DNA of 64,000 nucleotides from Malaciobacter mytili LMG 24559 (GTDB taxonomy: Bacteria > Campylobacterota > Campylobacteria > Campylobacterales > Arcobacteraceae): contig NZ_CP031219.1 of assembly GCF_003346775.1 (NCBI RefSeq), forward strand, positions 558,001 through 622,000, written 5' to 3'. Under the pieces are notes generated by a model, which had not been told where the DNA came from, ran no database searches, and saw nothing but the letters and a program-made list of their open reading frames with translations. Below are positions 1 to 8,204 of this stretch, piece by piece. The position numbers and the translations under genes are program-made. Within the stretch, counting starts at the first letter, position 1. Every line of letters begins with the position of its first letter.

Positions 1-1
1 A

Positions 2-1363
2 AATGATAAAGTGAAAACTTTAATTATTACAAAAAGCAATAATTCAAGCTTAGTTGTTAGTAATAAAAACTGGGAAGTGATTAATAAGTTGCCTTCTTCT
101 TATAAACAACTTCAAAAAGAAGAAAACCCATATGCAATAGCCACTTCTTTATTTATTAAACAAAAAGTTTTTATGTATAACTATACTATTTCTTTTTCAG
201 GTATTACTTGGGGAAATTTACATTTGGAATTATCTTTAAATGACTATAATAATAAAATTGCTTTTATGTATAAACAGTTTTTATACTTAATAATTTTATT
301 CTTATTTTCAACTATCGCTATTTCTTTTTTTATTGCAAAACTTTTTTCAAGACCTATTATAAAACTAAATAATGTTTCTAAAGAAATAGCAAAAGGAAAT
401 TTATTTGCCAGAAGTGATATAATAGGTAATGATGAAATAGGTACTTTATCAAAAACCTTTAATAAAATGATTGAGAATTTACAACTTTCACAAAAGCAAT
501 TAAAAGAATCTCACGAAGAGTTAGAACAAAGAGTAATACAAAGAACCCAAGAGTTAAATAAAGTAAATAAATCTTTACAATTAAAATCAATACAATTAAA
601 AGAATTAAATGATAACTTAGAAGATAGAGTAAAAGAAGAAATTTTAAAACAAAAAGAACAAGAGCAGATATTAATTCAGCAATCAAGGCTTGCAGCAATG
701 GGTGAAATGATAGGAAATATTGCCCATCAATGGAGACAACCTTTAAATGCTTTAAGCTTACTAATCCAAAATATATATTTTTCATATAAGATGGAAAGTT
801 TAGATGATGAATTTATGCAAAGGTCATTAGATAAAGCCAATTTATTAACAAAAAATATGTCAAAAACAATTGATGATTTTAGAAATTTTTTCAGACCAAA
901 TAAATCAAAAGAACTTTTTGAAGTTAATAGTTTTATTTTAAAAAGTATTTATTTAGTAGAGTCCTCTTTTGAACATAATAATATTCAAATTGATTTTATT
1001 CAATCTAATCCTATTCAAATAGAGGGCTTTCCAAATGAATTTTCTCAAGTTGTTTTAAATATTTTATCAAATGCAAAAGATGCTTTGATTGAAAAGAAAA
1101 TTGCAAATGCAAAAGTTATTATAAAAATAGTTTTACAAAATGAATTAATAAATGTTATAATTGAAAATAATGCAGGTCAAATACCTGAGGAAATTTTAGA
1201 AAAAATTTATGAGCCTTATTTTACCACTAAAGAAGAGGGTAAAGGAACAGGTATTGGTCTTTATATGTCTAAGACAATTATAGAAAATAATATGAATGGT
1301 AAATTATTTTCTAAAAATATTGATGATGGAGTACAATTTATAATTCAAATACCAAAAGCTTAA
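2..1363 (+). CDS. Sensor histidine kinase, 5' truncated by window edge
   Basis: This is a membrane histidine kinase that autophosphorylates a His and passes the phosphate to a receiver, probably one of the receiver proteins just downstream. The frame is open to the window edge, so a GTG at 11 is not a trustworthy start and the sensor domain is incomplete. In order it shows the end of an extracytoplasmic sensor, a membrane segment (about residues 89-111 counted from the GTG), a HAMP domain with NDEIGTLSKTF, a coiled coil to about 220, the His box GNIAHQWRQPLN, an ATPase N box (NILSNAKDAL) and a G box (GTGIGLYMSK). The kinase core closely resembles that of the kinase at 4069, so the two are paralogues. 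The next gene starts 20 bp downstream on the same strand. Confidence 0.9.
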   Translation, partial: NDKVKTLIITKSNNSSLVVSNKNWEVINKLPSSYKQLQKEENPYAIATSLFIKQKVFMYNYTISFSGITWGNLHLELSLNDYNNKIAFMYKQFLYLIILFLFSTIAISFFIAKLFSRPIIKLNNVSKEIAKGNLFARSDIIGNDEIGTLSKTFNKMIENLQLSQKQLKESHEELEQRVIQRTQELNKVNKSLQLKSIQLKELNDNLEDRVKEEILKQKEQEQILIQQSRLAAMGEMIGNIAHQWRQPLNALSLLIQNIYFSYKMESLDDEFMQRSLDKANLLTKNMSKTIDDFRNFFRPNKSKELFEVNSFILKSIYLVESSFEHNNIQIDFIQSNPIQIEGFPNEFSQVVLNILSNAKDALIEKKIANAKVIIKIVLQNELINVIIENNAGQIPEEILEKIYEPYFTTKEEGKGTGIGLYMSKTIIENNMNGKLFSKNIDDGVQFIIQIPKA

Positions 1364-1383
1364 TAATTAATCAAGGATTAAAA

Positions 1384-3180
1384 ATGAATTTTGAAAATTT
1401 ATTAAAAATCAAAGTTTTATATGTGGAAGATGATAAAAACACAAGAGAAGAAATAAAATATTTTTTAGAAAAAAGAGTTGAAAAATTATATTTAGCAGAA
1501 AATGGAGAAGAAGGATTTAACCTTTATAAAGAAGTTAATCCAGATATAATTATTACTGATTTACAAATGCCAAAGCTTTCTGGTATAGAAATGTCGAAAT
1601 TAATAAGAAAAGAAAATAGCAATATACCTATTATTATAACAACTGCATTTAATGATTTAAATTATCTTTTTGAAGGGATAAATATTGGTGTTACTAGTTA
1701 TTTAACAAAACCTTTAAATCTTAAACTTTTAATTGAAAGTCTTATTTCTATTTCCAAAAATATCTTTTTAGAAATAGAAAATAAAGAGATTTTTAATACT
1801 TTAAAACAGTATAAAGATATAGTTGATGAAAGTGCAATTGTTTCAAAAACTAACTTAGAAGGAATTATTACTTATATAAATGAACCTTTTGAAAAGATTT
1901 CTGGATATAAAAAAGAAGAACTAATAGGCCAATCTCATAATATTATAAGACATCCAGATGTTGAAAAAAGTTTTTTTACAAATATTTGGCACTTAATAAA
2001 AGATGAAAAAAAATCTTGGCAAGGTAAAATAAAAAATATTTCAAAAGATGGCTATGCTTATTATTTAGATATTTTAATAAAACCAATTTTAGATTTAAAT
2101 GGTGAAGTAATAGAGTATATCTCTTTAGCAAATGATATTACATATTTTGAAGAGACTAAAGAGTATTTTAAAGAACAAACAATAAAAAAATCTTTAGATT
2201 TAAGTGAATCAGTTAATATTTTAAATCAATATAAAGATGCAATTAATGAAAGCAATATGATTATAAGGTTAAATACGCAAAGAGTTATTACATATGTAAA
2301 TGATTCTTTTGCAAGTGAAACAGGCTTTAAAAAAGAGGACTTAATATATAAACCCTATTCAATTTTAAAACAACCTACTTTAAATCAAAAAGAGTATGAA
2401 GAAAAAGTTGAAAATATTTTTTCAAGTAAAGGTTGGCGAGGTCAAATTACAAATGAGACAAAAAGTGGAAAATTACTTCACTGTGATGTGGTAACTTTCC
2501 CTTTAAAAAATCTAAAAGGTGAAATAATTGAATATCTTGGAATTAGACATAATATTACTGAAATTGTAAATTTACATGAAGAGTTAGAAGAAACTCAAAG
2601 AGAAATAATTTATAAACTAGGTGATATAGGAGAAAGTAGAAGTCAAGAAACAGGTAATCATGTAAAAAGAGTTGCTGAATATTCAAAATTAATTGCTATA
2701 AAATTAAATATGTCAAGTGATGAGATTTCTACAATTTTTACTGCTTCTCCTATGCATGATATTGGAAAAGTAGGTATACCTGATGCTATATTAAATAAGC
2801 CTTCAAAACTTAATGAAGAAGAATGGGAAATAATGAAAACCCACTCAGAAATTGGTTATGAGATTTTAAAAACTTCAACTAGACCTATACTTCAAGCAGC
2901 AGCTATAATCTCTTATACTCACCATGAAAAATGGGATGGTACAGGGTATCCAAAAGGTTTAAAAGGTGAAGATATACATATATATGGAAGAATTACTGCA
3001 CTTGCAGATGTTTTTGATGCTTTAGGAAGTAATAGAACATATAAAAAGGCTTGGCCTCTTGAAGATATATTAGCTTTATTTAAAGAACAAAAAGGGAAAC
3101 ATTTTGATCCTAAATTAGTTGATTTATTTATGGATAATTTGGATGAGTTTTTAACAATAAGAAATAAATTTAAGGATTAA
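1384..3180 (+). CDS. Response regulator REC-PAS-PAS-HD-GYP (c-di-GMP phosphodiesterase)
   Basis: A receiver protein with a predicted cyclic-di-GMP phosphodiesterase output. The receiver has the acidic pair E15/D16/D17 and phosphoacceptor D59 (IIITDLQMP). Two PAS domains follow (about 135-260 and 280-400), with GYKKEELIGQ and GFKKEDLI marking their cores. The C-terminal HD-GYP domain has HDIGK near residue 458 and the diagnostic HHEKWDGTGYP. The His/Asp metal ligands and the GYP motif are all present, so activity is expected. Its receiver resembles those at 3183 and 6690, suggesting local duplication. It sits between a kinase and another receiver gene with a 2-bp gap downstream, so the block is probably one transcript. 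Confidence 0.92.
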   Translation: MNFENLLKIKVLYVEDDKNTREEIKYFLEKRVEKLYLAENGEEGFNLYKEVNPDIIITDLQMPKLSGIEMSKLIRKENSNIPIIITTAFNDLNYLFEGINIGVTSYLTKPLNLKLLIESLISISKNIFLEIENKEIFNTLKQYKDIVDESAIVSKTNLEGIITYINEPFEKISGYKKEELIGQSHNIIRHPDVEKSFFTNIWHLIKDEKKSWQGKIKNISKDGYAYYLDILIKPILDLNGEVIEYISLANDITYFEETKEYFKEQTIKKSLDLSESVNILNQYKDAINESNMIIRLNTQRVITYVNDSFASETGFKKEDLIYKPYSILKQPTLNQKEYEEKVENIFSSKGWRGQITNETKSGKLLHCDVVTFPLKNLKGEIIEYLGIRHNITEIVNLHEELEETQREIIYKLGDIGESRSQETGNHVKRVAEYSKLIAIKLNMSSDEISTIFTASPMHDIGKVGIPDAILNKPSKLNEEEWEIMKTHSEIGYEILKTSTRPILQAAAIISYTHHEKWDGTGYPKGLKGEDIHIYGRITALADVFDALGSNRTYKKAWPLEDILALFKEQKGKHFDPKLVDLFMDNLDEFLTIRNKFKD

Positions 3181-3182
3181 TT

Positions 3183-4067
3183 ATGTTAGAGTTTTCAAAA
3201 GAGTTGTTTAATGATATAAGTGTTTTATATGTTGAAGATGACCAAATGACCCTTGATGAGATAGAATTTTTTTTAAAAAGATATGTAAAAAATCTTTATA
3301 TTGCAAAAAATGGTCAAGAAGGTTTAGAACTTTTTAAAAAATATAAACCAAATATTATTATAACTGATATTCAAATGCCTATAATGAATGGCTTAGTTAT
3401 GGCTGAGAAGATTTTTGAAATAGACCCTAGCATACCAATTGTTGTAACAACTGCTTTTAGTGAAAGTGATTATATTATTAAAGCTATAGAATTAGGAATT
3501 GATAAATATATTTTAAAACCTTTAAATATGCAAGAATTATTAGCAATAATTCATAAAAGTTTATATTTAGAAAAACTACAAAAAGAAAATAGCAATTATG
3601 AAGATTATATACATTTTATTTTAGATAGTAATCCTACTTTTATGTTTATTATGCACTCAAATGAAATAGAGTATGTAAATAAAAAACTTTTAAATCTATT
3701 AGGTTTAGATAATATTGAATCTTTAAAAAATCAACTGAAAAATAATAATAATTTAGTAGAGTTTGGTGAAGATATTAATATGTCAAATTGGTTAGAATAT
3801 ATAAGTGCTAATAGTCATAAAAGACATTTAGTTAAATTAAAAAATACAAAAAATAATAAATTCTTTCAAAGAGAATTTTATATTAGTTATCGATATTTTA
3901 AAAATATGGATAAAAGTGTATTTATCTTTATTGATAAAAATGAGGAAAAACTTGAACAAATAAATAATGTAACTTTAAAACTTATTAAAAATTTAGAAGT
4001 AGGTATTTCAAATGAATTTTTAATGGATGAACTAAAAAAAATATTAGATATTTCTACTAGAAGTTAA
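3183..4067 (+). CDS. Response regulator REC-PAS, no recognisable output domain
   Basis: A 294-residue protein with an N-terminal receiver (acidic E18/D19/D20, phosphoacceptor D62 in IIITDIQMP, conserved Lys in YILKPLN) followed by a PAS-like region at about 140-250. I see no DNA-binding, GGDEF, EAL or HD-GYP output, so it may act as a phosphate sink, shuttle or adaptor between the two kinases. It begins 2 bp after the HD-GYP gene and ends 1 bp before the next kinase, consistent with a single operon. The PAS assignment rests on position and general pattern rather than a strong motif. The receiver assignment is firm. Confidence 0.85.
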   Translation: MLEFSKELFNDISVLYVEDDQMTLDEIEFFLKRYVKNLYIAKNGQEGLELFKKYKPNIIITDIQMPIMNGLVMAEKIFEIDPSIPIVVTTAFSESDYIIKAIELGIDKYILKPLNMQELLAIIHKSLYLEKLQKENSNYEDYIHFILDSNPTFMFIMHSNEIEYVNKKLLNLLGLDNIESLKNQLKNNNNLVEFGEDINMSNWLEYISANSHKRHLVKLKNTKNNKFFQREFYISYRYFKNMDKSVFIFIDKNEEKLEQINNVTLKLIKNLEVGISNEFLMDELKKILDISTRS

Positions 4068-4068
4068 T

Positions 4069-6630
4069 ATGAAAAATTTAACTATTAAAATAAAACTTAT
4101 TTTACTATTTATTTTAATTAAAGTAATCCCATTATTGTTTATTGCTTATATTGCTTTTCAAGGAGTTATAAAATTAGATAATTATTTTTCTGATAGTACA
4201 AAAAAACTATTTTTAGAAAATAAAGAAATTATTTCAAACACTGCAAATAAAGCTATTGATGATAGTATTAAAATGTTAGATAAAAAATCTCAGCTTTCTT
4301 TAGAGCGACTTTCATATGAAATAGCAAAAAATGTGGCTAATTTTTTATATCAAAGAGATGAAGATATTTTATTTTTATCAAAACTAAATCTAAATCAAAA
4401 AATAATAGAAGATTTTTATAATAGTAAACAAAGGGAAGTAATAGAGCATGGGAAATACTATTATGATGAAAAAAGCTTAAGCTGGAAAGTAAATGAGAGT
4501 ATAAAAAGTTTAAAAAGAGAAAAGACAAATGCGTTATTAAAAGATAATGAAAAAGAGTTTAATTATACAGACCCAATAAATTTAAAAAGAAGAGTAATAC
4601 CAATATATAAAGAGATAACATATTTTGATTTAAAAGGTCAAGAGATATATAAGATTTCACAAATAGATAAAAAGTTAAAAGATATATCAAAAAAGACAAA
4701 TACATATGTAAACTCAGAAGAGTATTATAAAGAGATAAAGAAGCTAAAAAAAGAAGAGATATATGTAAGCGATGTAATAGGGGAGAGTTTAAAAACAAAA
4801 ATAATAGGGAGATTTACAAAAGAGAGTGCAAAAAAAGCAGGAATAGAGTTTGAACCAGAGAGATATGCCTATGCAGGGAAAGAGAATCCAGTAGGAAAAG
4901 AGTTTGAAGGGATAGTAAGATTTGTAACACCAGTGTATAAAGCAGAAAAGAAAGTAGGATATGTAAGTGTGGCATTGGACCATAAACATATAATGCAATT
5001 TACAGATACAGTGGATCCAACAGGAAAAAATCCAGTACAAGATATAGCAGATGCAAGCGTAGGGAATTATGCTTTTATGTGGGATTATGAAGGAAAAAAT
5101 ATCTCTCATCCAAGAGACTATTCAATCTTAGGATATAACCCCAAGACGGGGGAAAAAAATATGCCCTGGCTAAGTAGTGATGTGGCAGAGAAATTTTATA
5201 ATTCAAAAAAAGATATAAATGAGTTTTTAAAAGATTATCCACAATTTGAAGAACAAAGCTTAGAGAAAAAACCAAATATAAAGCAGATAAAAGAAGAGGG
5301 GAATGTAGGATTAGATTGTCGATATTTAAATTTTGCACCTCAATGTCAAGGGTGGATGCAAGTAACAGAAAATGGAGGATATGGTTCTTTTATAATATAT
5401 TGGAGCAAGGTATGGAAACTAACAACTGCCGCAGCAATCCCATATTATACAGGGAAGTATGCAAATAGTAAAAGAGGTTTTGGATTTGTAACAATTGGTG
5501 CAAATGTTGATGAATTTCATGCAGCTGCAAATGAGACTAAAAAAAATGTAGATGAAATACTTCTTATTCAAACAGAAAGTATGCATAAGAGTTTAGAAAA
5601 AAATAAAAATGAAATAGATAAATTTGTTGTTCAAATGTTAAATGAACTTACAATAACTACTGCAATAATGATTATACTAGTAATAATTATTGCTTTATGG
5701 ATGTCTAATTATATAAGTAAAAAAATAGAGTCTTTACTTTTAGGTACTAAAATGTTTGCTGAAAATAAATTAGATTATAGAATAGAAGTACATTCAAATG
5801 ATGAAATAGGGCAACTTGAAAAATCATTTAATGATATGGCAATAAAAATAGAAGAACTAATAAAAGAACAAAAAAGTTTAAATGAAACTTTAGAAACTAG
5901 AGTTCAAAAAGAGATAAAAAAACAAAGAGAACAAGAACAATTACTTATTCAACAAAGTAAGTTAGCTGCAATGGGTGAAATGATAGGAAATATTGCCCAT
6001 CAATGGAGACAACCTTTAAATGCTTTAGGTTTAGTTATGCAAAATATTGAATTTACATATAAAATGGGTGAATTAGATGATGCATATTTAGAAAAAGCCA
6101 TTAAAAAAACAAATAACTTAACTTCAAATATGTCAAAAACAATAGATGATTTTAGAAACTTTTTTAAACCAAATAAAACAAAAGACTATTTTAATTTAAA
6201 TGAGACTTTAGAAAAAACAATTTCTTTAGTAGATTCAACTTTTGAAAACTATAATATAGAAATTATTAAAGAATTTAATAAAGAAGAGATAGAAATATAT
6301 GGATTTGCAAGCGAATTTTCACAAAGTGTTTTAAATATTTTAACAAATGCAAAAGATGCAATTATAGAAAATAATAAAAAAGAAAGGAAAATAACTGTAA
6401 GAACATATACTTGCGATAAAAAATCTATAATTGAAATAGAAGATAATGCTGGCGGAATAAAAGAAAATATAATTGAAAAAATCTTTGAACCTTATTTTAC
6501 TACCAAAGAGGAAGGAAGGGGAACAGGTATTGGGTTGTATATGACTAAAACAATTATTGAAAATAGTATGAATGGTAAAATATTTGTAAAAAATATAAAA
6601 AATGGTGCTAATTTTACTATTGAGATATAA
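4069..6630 (+). CDS. Cache-type sensor histidine kinase with mosaic sensor domain
   Basis: An 853-residue membrane kinase. A first membrane segment (about 10-30) is followed by a very large periplasmic sensor to about 520, probably of the Cache superfamily, a second membrane segment (about 525-545), HAMP (SNDEIGQLEKSF), a coiled coil, the His box GNIAHQWRQPLN, the N box (NILTNAKDAI) and the G box (GTGIGLYMTK). The kinase half is near-identical in layout to the one at window start. Codon usage changes sharply inside the sensor (about 4430-5475): no in-frame GTT Val, a single ATT Ile and a heavy excess of ATA, GTA, GAG and CCA, unlike either flank. This suggests a sensor segment acquired by recombination. 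The ligand is unknown. Confidence 0.9.
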   Translation: MKNLTIKIKLILLFILIKVIPLLFIAYIAFQGVIKLDNYFSDSTKKLFLENKEIISNTANKAIDDSIKMLDKKSQLSLERLSYEIAKNVANFLYQRDEDILFLSKLNLNQKIIEDFYNSKQREVIEHGKYYYDEKSLSWKVNESIKSLKREKTNALLKDNEKEFNYTDPINLKRRVIPIYKEITYFDLKGQEIYKISQIDKKLKDISKKTNTYVNSEEYYKEIKKLKKEEIYVSDVIGESLKTKIIGRFTKESAKKAGIEFEPERYAYAGKENPVGKEFEGIVRFVTPVYKAEKKVGYVSVALDHKHIMQFTDTVDPTGKNPVQDIADASVGNYAFMWDYEGKNISHPRDYSILGYNPKTGEKNMPWLSSDVAEKFYNSKKDINEFLKDYPQFEEQSLEKKPNIKQIKEEGNVGLDCRYLNFAPQCQGWMQVTENGGYGSFIIYWSKVWKLTTAAAIPYYTGKYANSKRGFGFVTIGANVDEFHAAANETKKNVDEILLIQTESMHKSLEKNKNEIDKFVVQMLNELTITTAIMIILVIIIALWMSNYISKKIESLLLGTKMFAENKLDYRIEVHSNDEIGQLEKSFNDMAIKIEELIKEQKSLNETLETRVQKEIKKQREQEQLLIQQSKLAAMGEMIGNIAHQWRQPLNALGLVMQNIEFTYKMGELDDAYLEKAIKKTNNLTSNMSKTIDDFRNFFKPNKTKDYFNLNETLEKTISLVDSTFENYNIEIIKEFNKEEIEIYGFASEFSQSVLNILTNAKDAIIENNKKERKITVRTYTCDKKSIIEIEDNAGGIKENIIEKIFEPYFTTKEEGRGTGIGLYMTKTIIENSMNGKIFVKNIKNGANFTIEI

Positions 6631-6689
6631 TTTTATTTTAAAATTAATAATAAAAGTGCTAAACTATTTTACAAAAATAAAAAGAGTAT

Positions 6690-7970
6690 ATGTTGAAAAA
6701 AATCAATAAAGAACTATTATCTAATATAACAGTATTATATGTTGAAGACGAAACTATGATTAGAGAAGAAGTTTCTTTTTTCTTTAAGAAATATATAAAA
6801 AATTTTTATTGTGCTACAAATGGTCTTGAAGGGATAAAACTTTTTAATGAAGTAAATCCTGATATTATAATTACAGATATTCAAATGCCTAAGATGAATG
6901 GCTTAGATATGATAAAAGAGTTAAATACAAATGTTCCTGTAATTATTACTACTGCATATTCAGATATAGAATACTTTTTAAAAGCAATAGAATTAAAAGT
7001 TCAAAAATTTGTAATTAAGCCACTTGATTTAATAGAGTTAGTTAGTAGTATACAAGATTGTATTATTACAAATAATTTGCAAGATAAGTTTTTTGAAAAA
7101 GAGAGTTTATTAAAAATTATAAATGAAAATGTATTATTGTCAATTGCCGATAAAAATGGAACAATAATTGATGTAAGTAGTGCTTTTTGTGATTTTACAG
7201 GCTTCTCAAAAGGTGAGTTAGTTGGACAAAAACACAATCTTTTAAAACATGAAGATACTAGTGATGAGTTTTATAAAAATATGTGGCAAACAATTTTATC
7301 TGGAAAAATTTTTGAATCAGAAATTAAAAATAAAAAGAGAAATGGTGAAGCTTATATTGCAAATTTAACTATTAGTCCTGTTTTTAAAGATGGTGAAATA
7401 GTTAGTTTTACTACAATTACACAAGATATTACAAGTAAAAAAAGATTAGAACAATTAACAATTGAAGATGATTTAACAAAACTTTATAATAGACGACATT
7501 TTAATACTGTTTTAGAAGCTGAAATAAAAAGAATAAGAAGAGAGAAGTCATTTTTATCTTTTTTAATAGTTGATATAGATTATTTTAAAAAGTTTAATGA
7601 TATGTATGGACATCCTAAAGGGGATCAAATACTAAAAAATGTAGCAAATATTTTAAAAAAATGTGTAAATAGACCAACAGATTATATTTTTAGATTAGGT
7701 GGAGAAGAGTTTGGGGTATTATTTTCTGGCTTAGATATAGAACAATCAATGGATTTTTCTAAAAGAATAGTTGAAGCTATTTATGAAGAGCAAATAGAAC
7801 ATTTAGGAAATGAAATACATGGAGTAATCACAATTTCTGCTGGGCTTTTGGTTCATTCTTATCATTATATTGAAGATGATGAAAAAGTCTATAAATATTC
7901 AGATGATGCTTTATATGAAGCAAAACATGCTGGAAAAAATAGAGTTGTTTTATCAAAAAAATCAAAATAA
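6690..7970 (+). CDS. Response regulator REC-PAS-GGDEF (diguanylate cyclase)
   Basis: A receiver-controlled cyclase predicted to make cyclic-di-GMP from two GTP. The receiver has acidic E19/D20/E21 and phosphoacceptor D63. A PAS domain spans about 130-255 (GFSKGELVGQ) and a GGDEF domain about 265-420. The active-site signature is GGEEF at 337-341, a catalytically competent variant, and an RxxD inhibitory site (R328-D331) lies the usual five residues upstream, so product feedback inhibition is expected. It follows the kinase at 4069 after 59 bp. Together with the HD-GYP protein at 1384 the block encodes both synthesis and breakdown of the same second messenger. Confidence 0.93.
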   Translation: MLKKINKELLSNITVLYVEDETMIREEVSFFFKKYIKNFYCATNGLEGIKLFNEVNPDIIITDIQMPKMNGLDMIKELNTNVPVIITTAYSDIEYFLKAIELKVQKFVIKPLDLIELVSSIQDCIITNNLQDKFFEKESLLKIINENVLLSIADKNGTIIDVSSAFCDFTGFSKGELVGQKHNLLKHEDTSDEFYKNMWQTILSGKIFESEIKNKKRNGEAYIANLTISPVFKDGEIVSFTTITQDITSKKRLEQLTIEDDLTKLYNRRHFNTVLEAEIKRIRREKSFLSFLIVDIDYFKKFNDMYGHPKGDQILKNVANILKKCVNRPTDYIFRLGGEEFGVLFSGLDIEQSMDFSKRIVEAIYEEQIEHLGNEIHGVITISAGLLVHSYHYIEDDEKVYKYSDDALYEAKHAGKNRVVLSKKSK

Positions 7971-7973
7971 CTC

Positions 7974-8002
7974 TTGACAAATAAAAATTTATTAATTATA
8001 AT
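7974..8002 (+). promoter_or_regulatory. Perfect-consensus sigma-70 promoter for the leucine leader and leuA
   Basis: TTGACA at 7974-7979 and TATAAT at 7997-8002 are separated by exactly 17 bp. Campylobacterota promoters usually lack a clear -35 box, so a full consensus match is notable. Transcription would begin near 8009, about 18 nt before the leader peptide start and about 195 nt before leuA. Confidence 0.85.
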
Positions 8003-8026
8003 TGAACAAATTTATGGGAGAGTAAA

Positions 8027-8104
8027 ATGAAAATATTCGATTTTTTTAATAATCAATTCATCAAAAGTGTTAATACTCTTCTTCTGCTTACAAAATCACT
8101 CTAA
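8027..8104 (+). CDS. leuL: Leucine leader peptide (LeuL-like), 25 aa
   Basis: A short frame of 25 codons plus TAA, preceded by GGGAGAG six to ten bases upstream. It encodes four consecutive leucines (CTT CTT CTG CTT at 8078-8089) and ends with another Leu codon (CTC). These CTN codons are uncommon here, where TTA dominates. A ribosome-stalling leader with a Leu run directly upstream of leuA is the classical arrangement for attenuation of leucine biosynthesis: scarce charged tRNA-Leu stalls the ribosome and lets transcription continue. The peptide itself probably has no function. The gene is too short for routine gene calling. The symbol is by analogy of position and content, not sequence homology. 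Confidence 0.8.
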   Translation: MKIFDFFNNQFIKSVNTLLLLTKSL

Positions 8105-8131
8105 TATTTACACAATATACAATTAATCATC

Positions 8132-8156
8132 ACGTTTACAAATAACTGTTTTTTTT
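8132..8156 (+). terminator. Candidate attenuator hairpin with U8 tract
   Basis: A seven-pair stem (8132-8138 with 8143-8149, one mismatch and one G-U pair) with a 4-nt loop is followed by eight T residues (8149-8156), between the leader peptide stop and leuA. The position is right for an attenuator, but the stem is weak, so termination may need other RNA structure or Rho. Confidence 0.35.
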
Positions 8157-8204
8157 CTTTATAGAAAAATAGATATAATAATGTACTTTTTAAAGGGTAA
8201 AATC

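Noticed and set aside
4337-5338. Four long frames antisense to the kinase gene at 4069
   Set aside because: They lie within the segment with A/G-ending codons, which removes antisense stops. Their Leu/Phe/Tyr-rich translations have no protein-like character.
8105-8180. A strong classical terminator/antiterminator pair in the leuA leader
   Set aside because: Only a weak seven-pair stem with a mismatch before U8 could be found by eye, and no convincing competing fold, so the mechanism past the leader peptide is left open.
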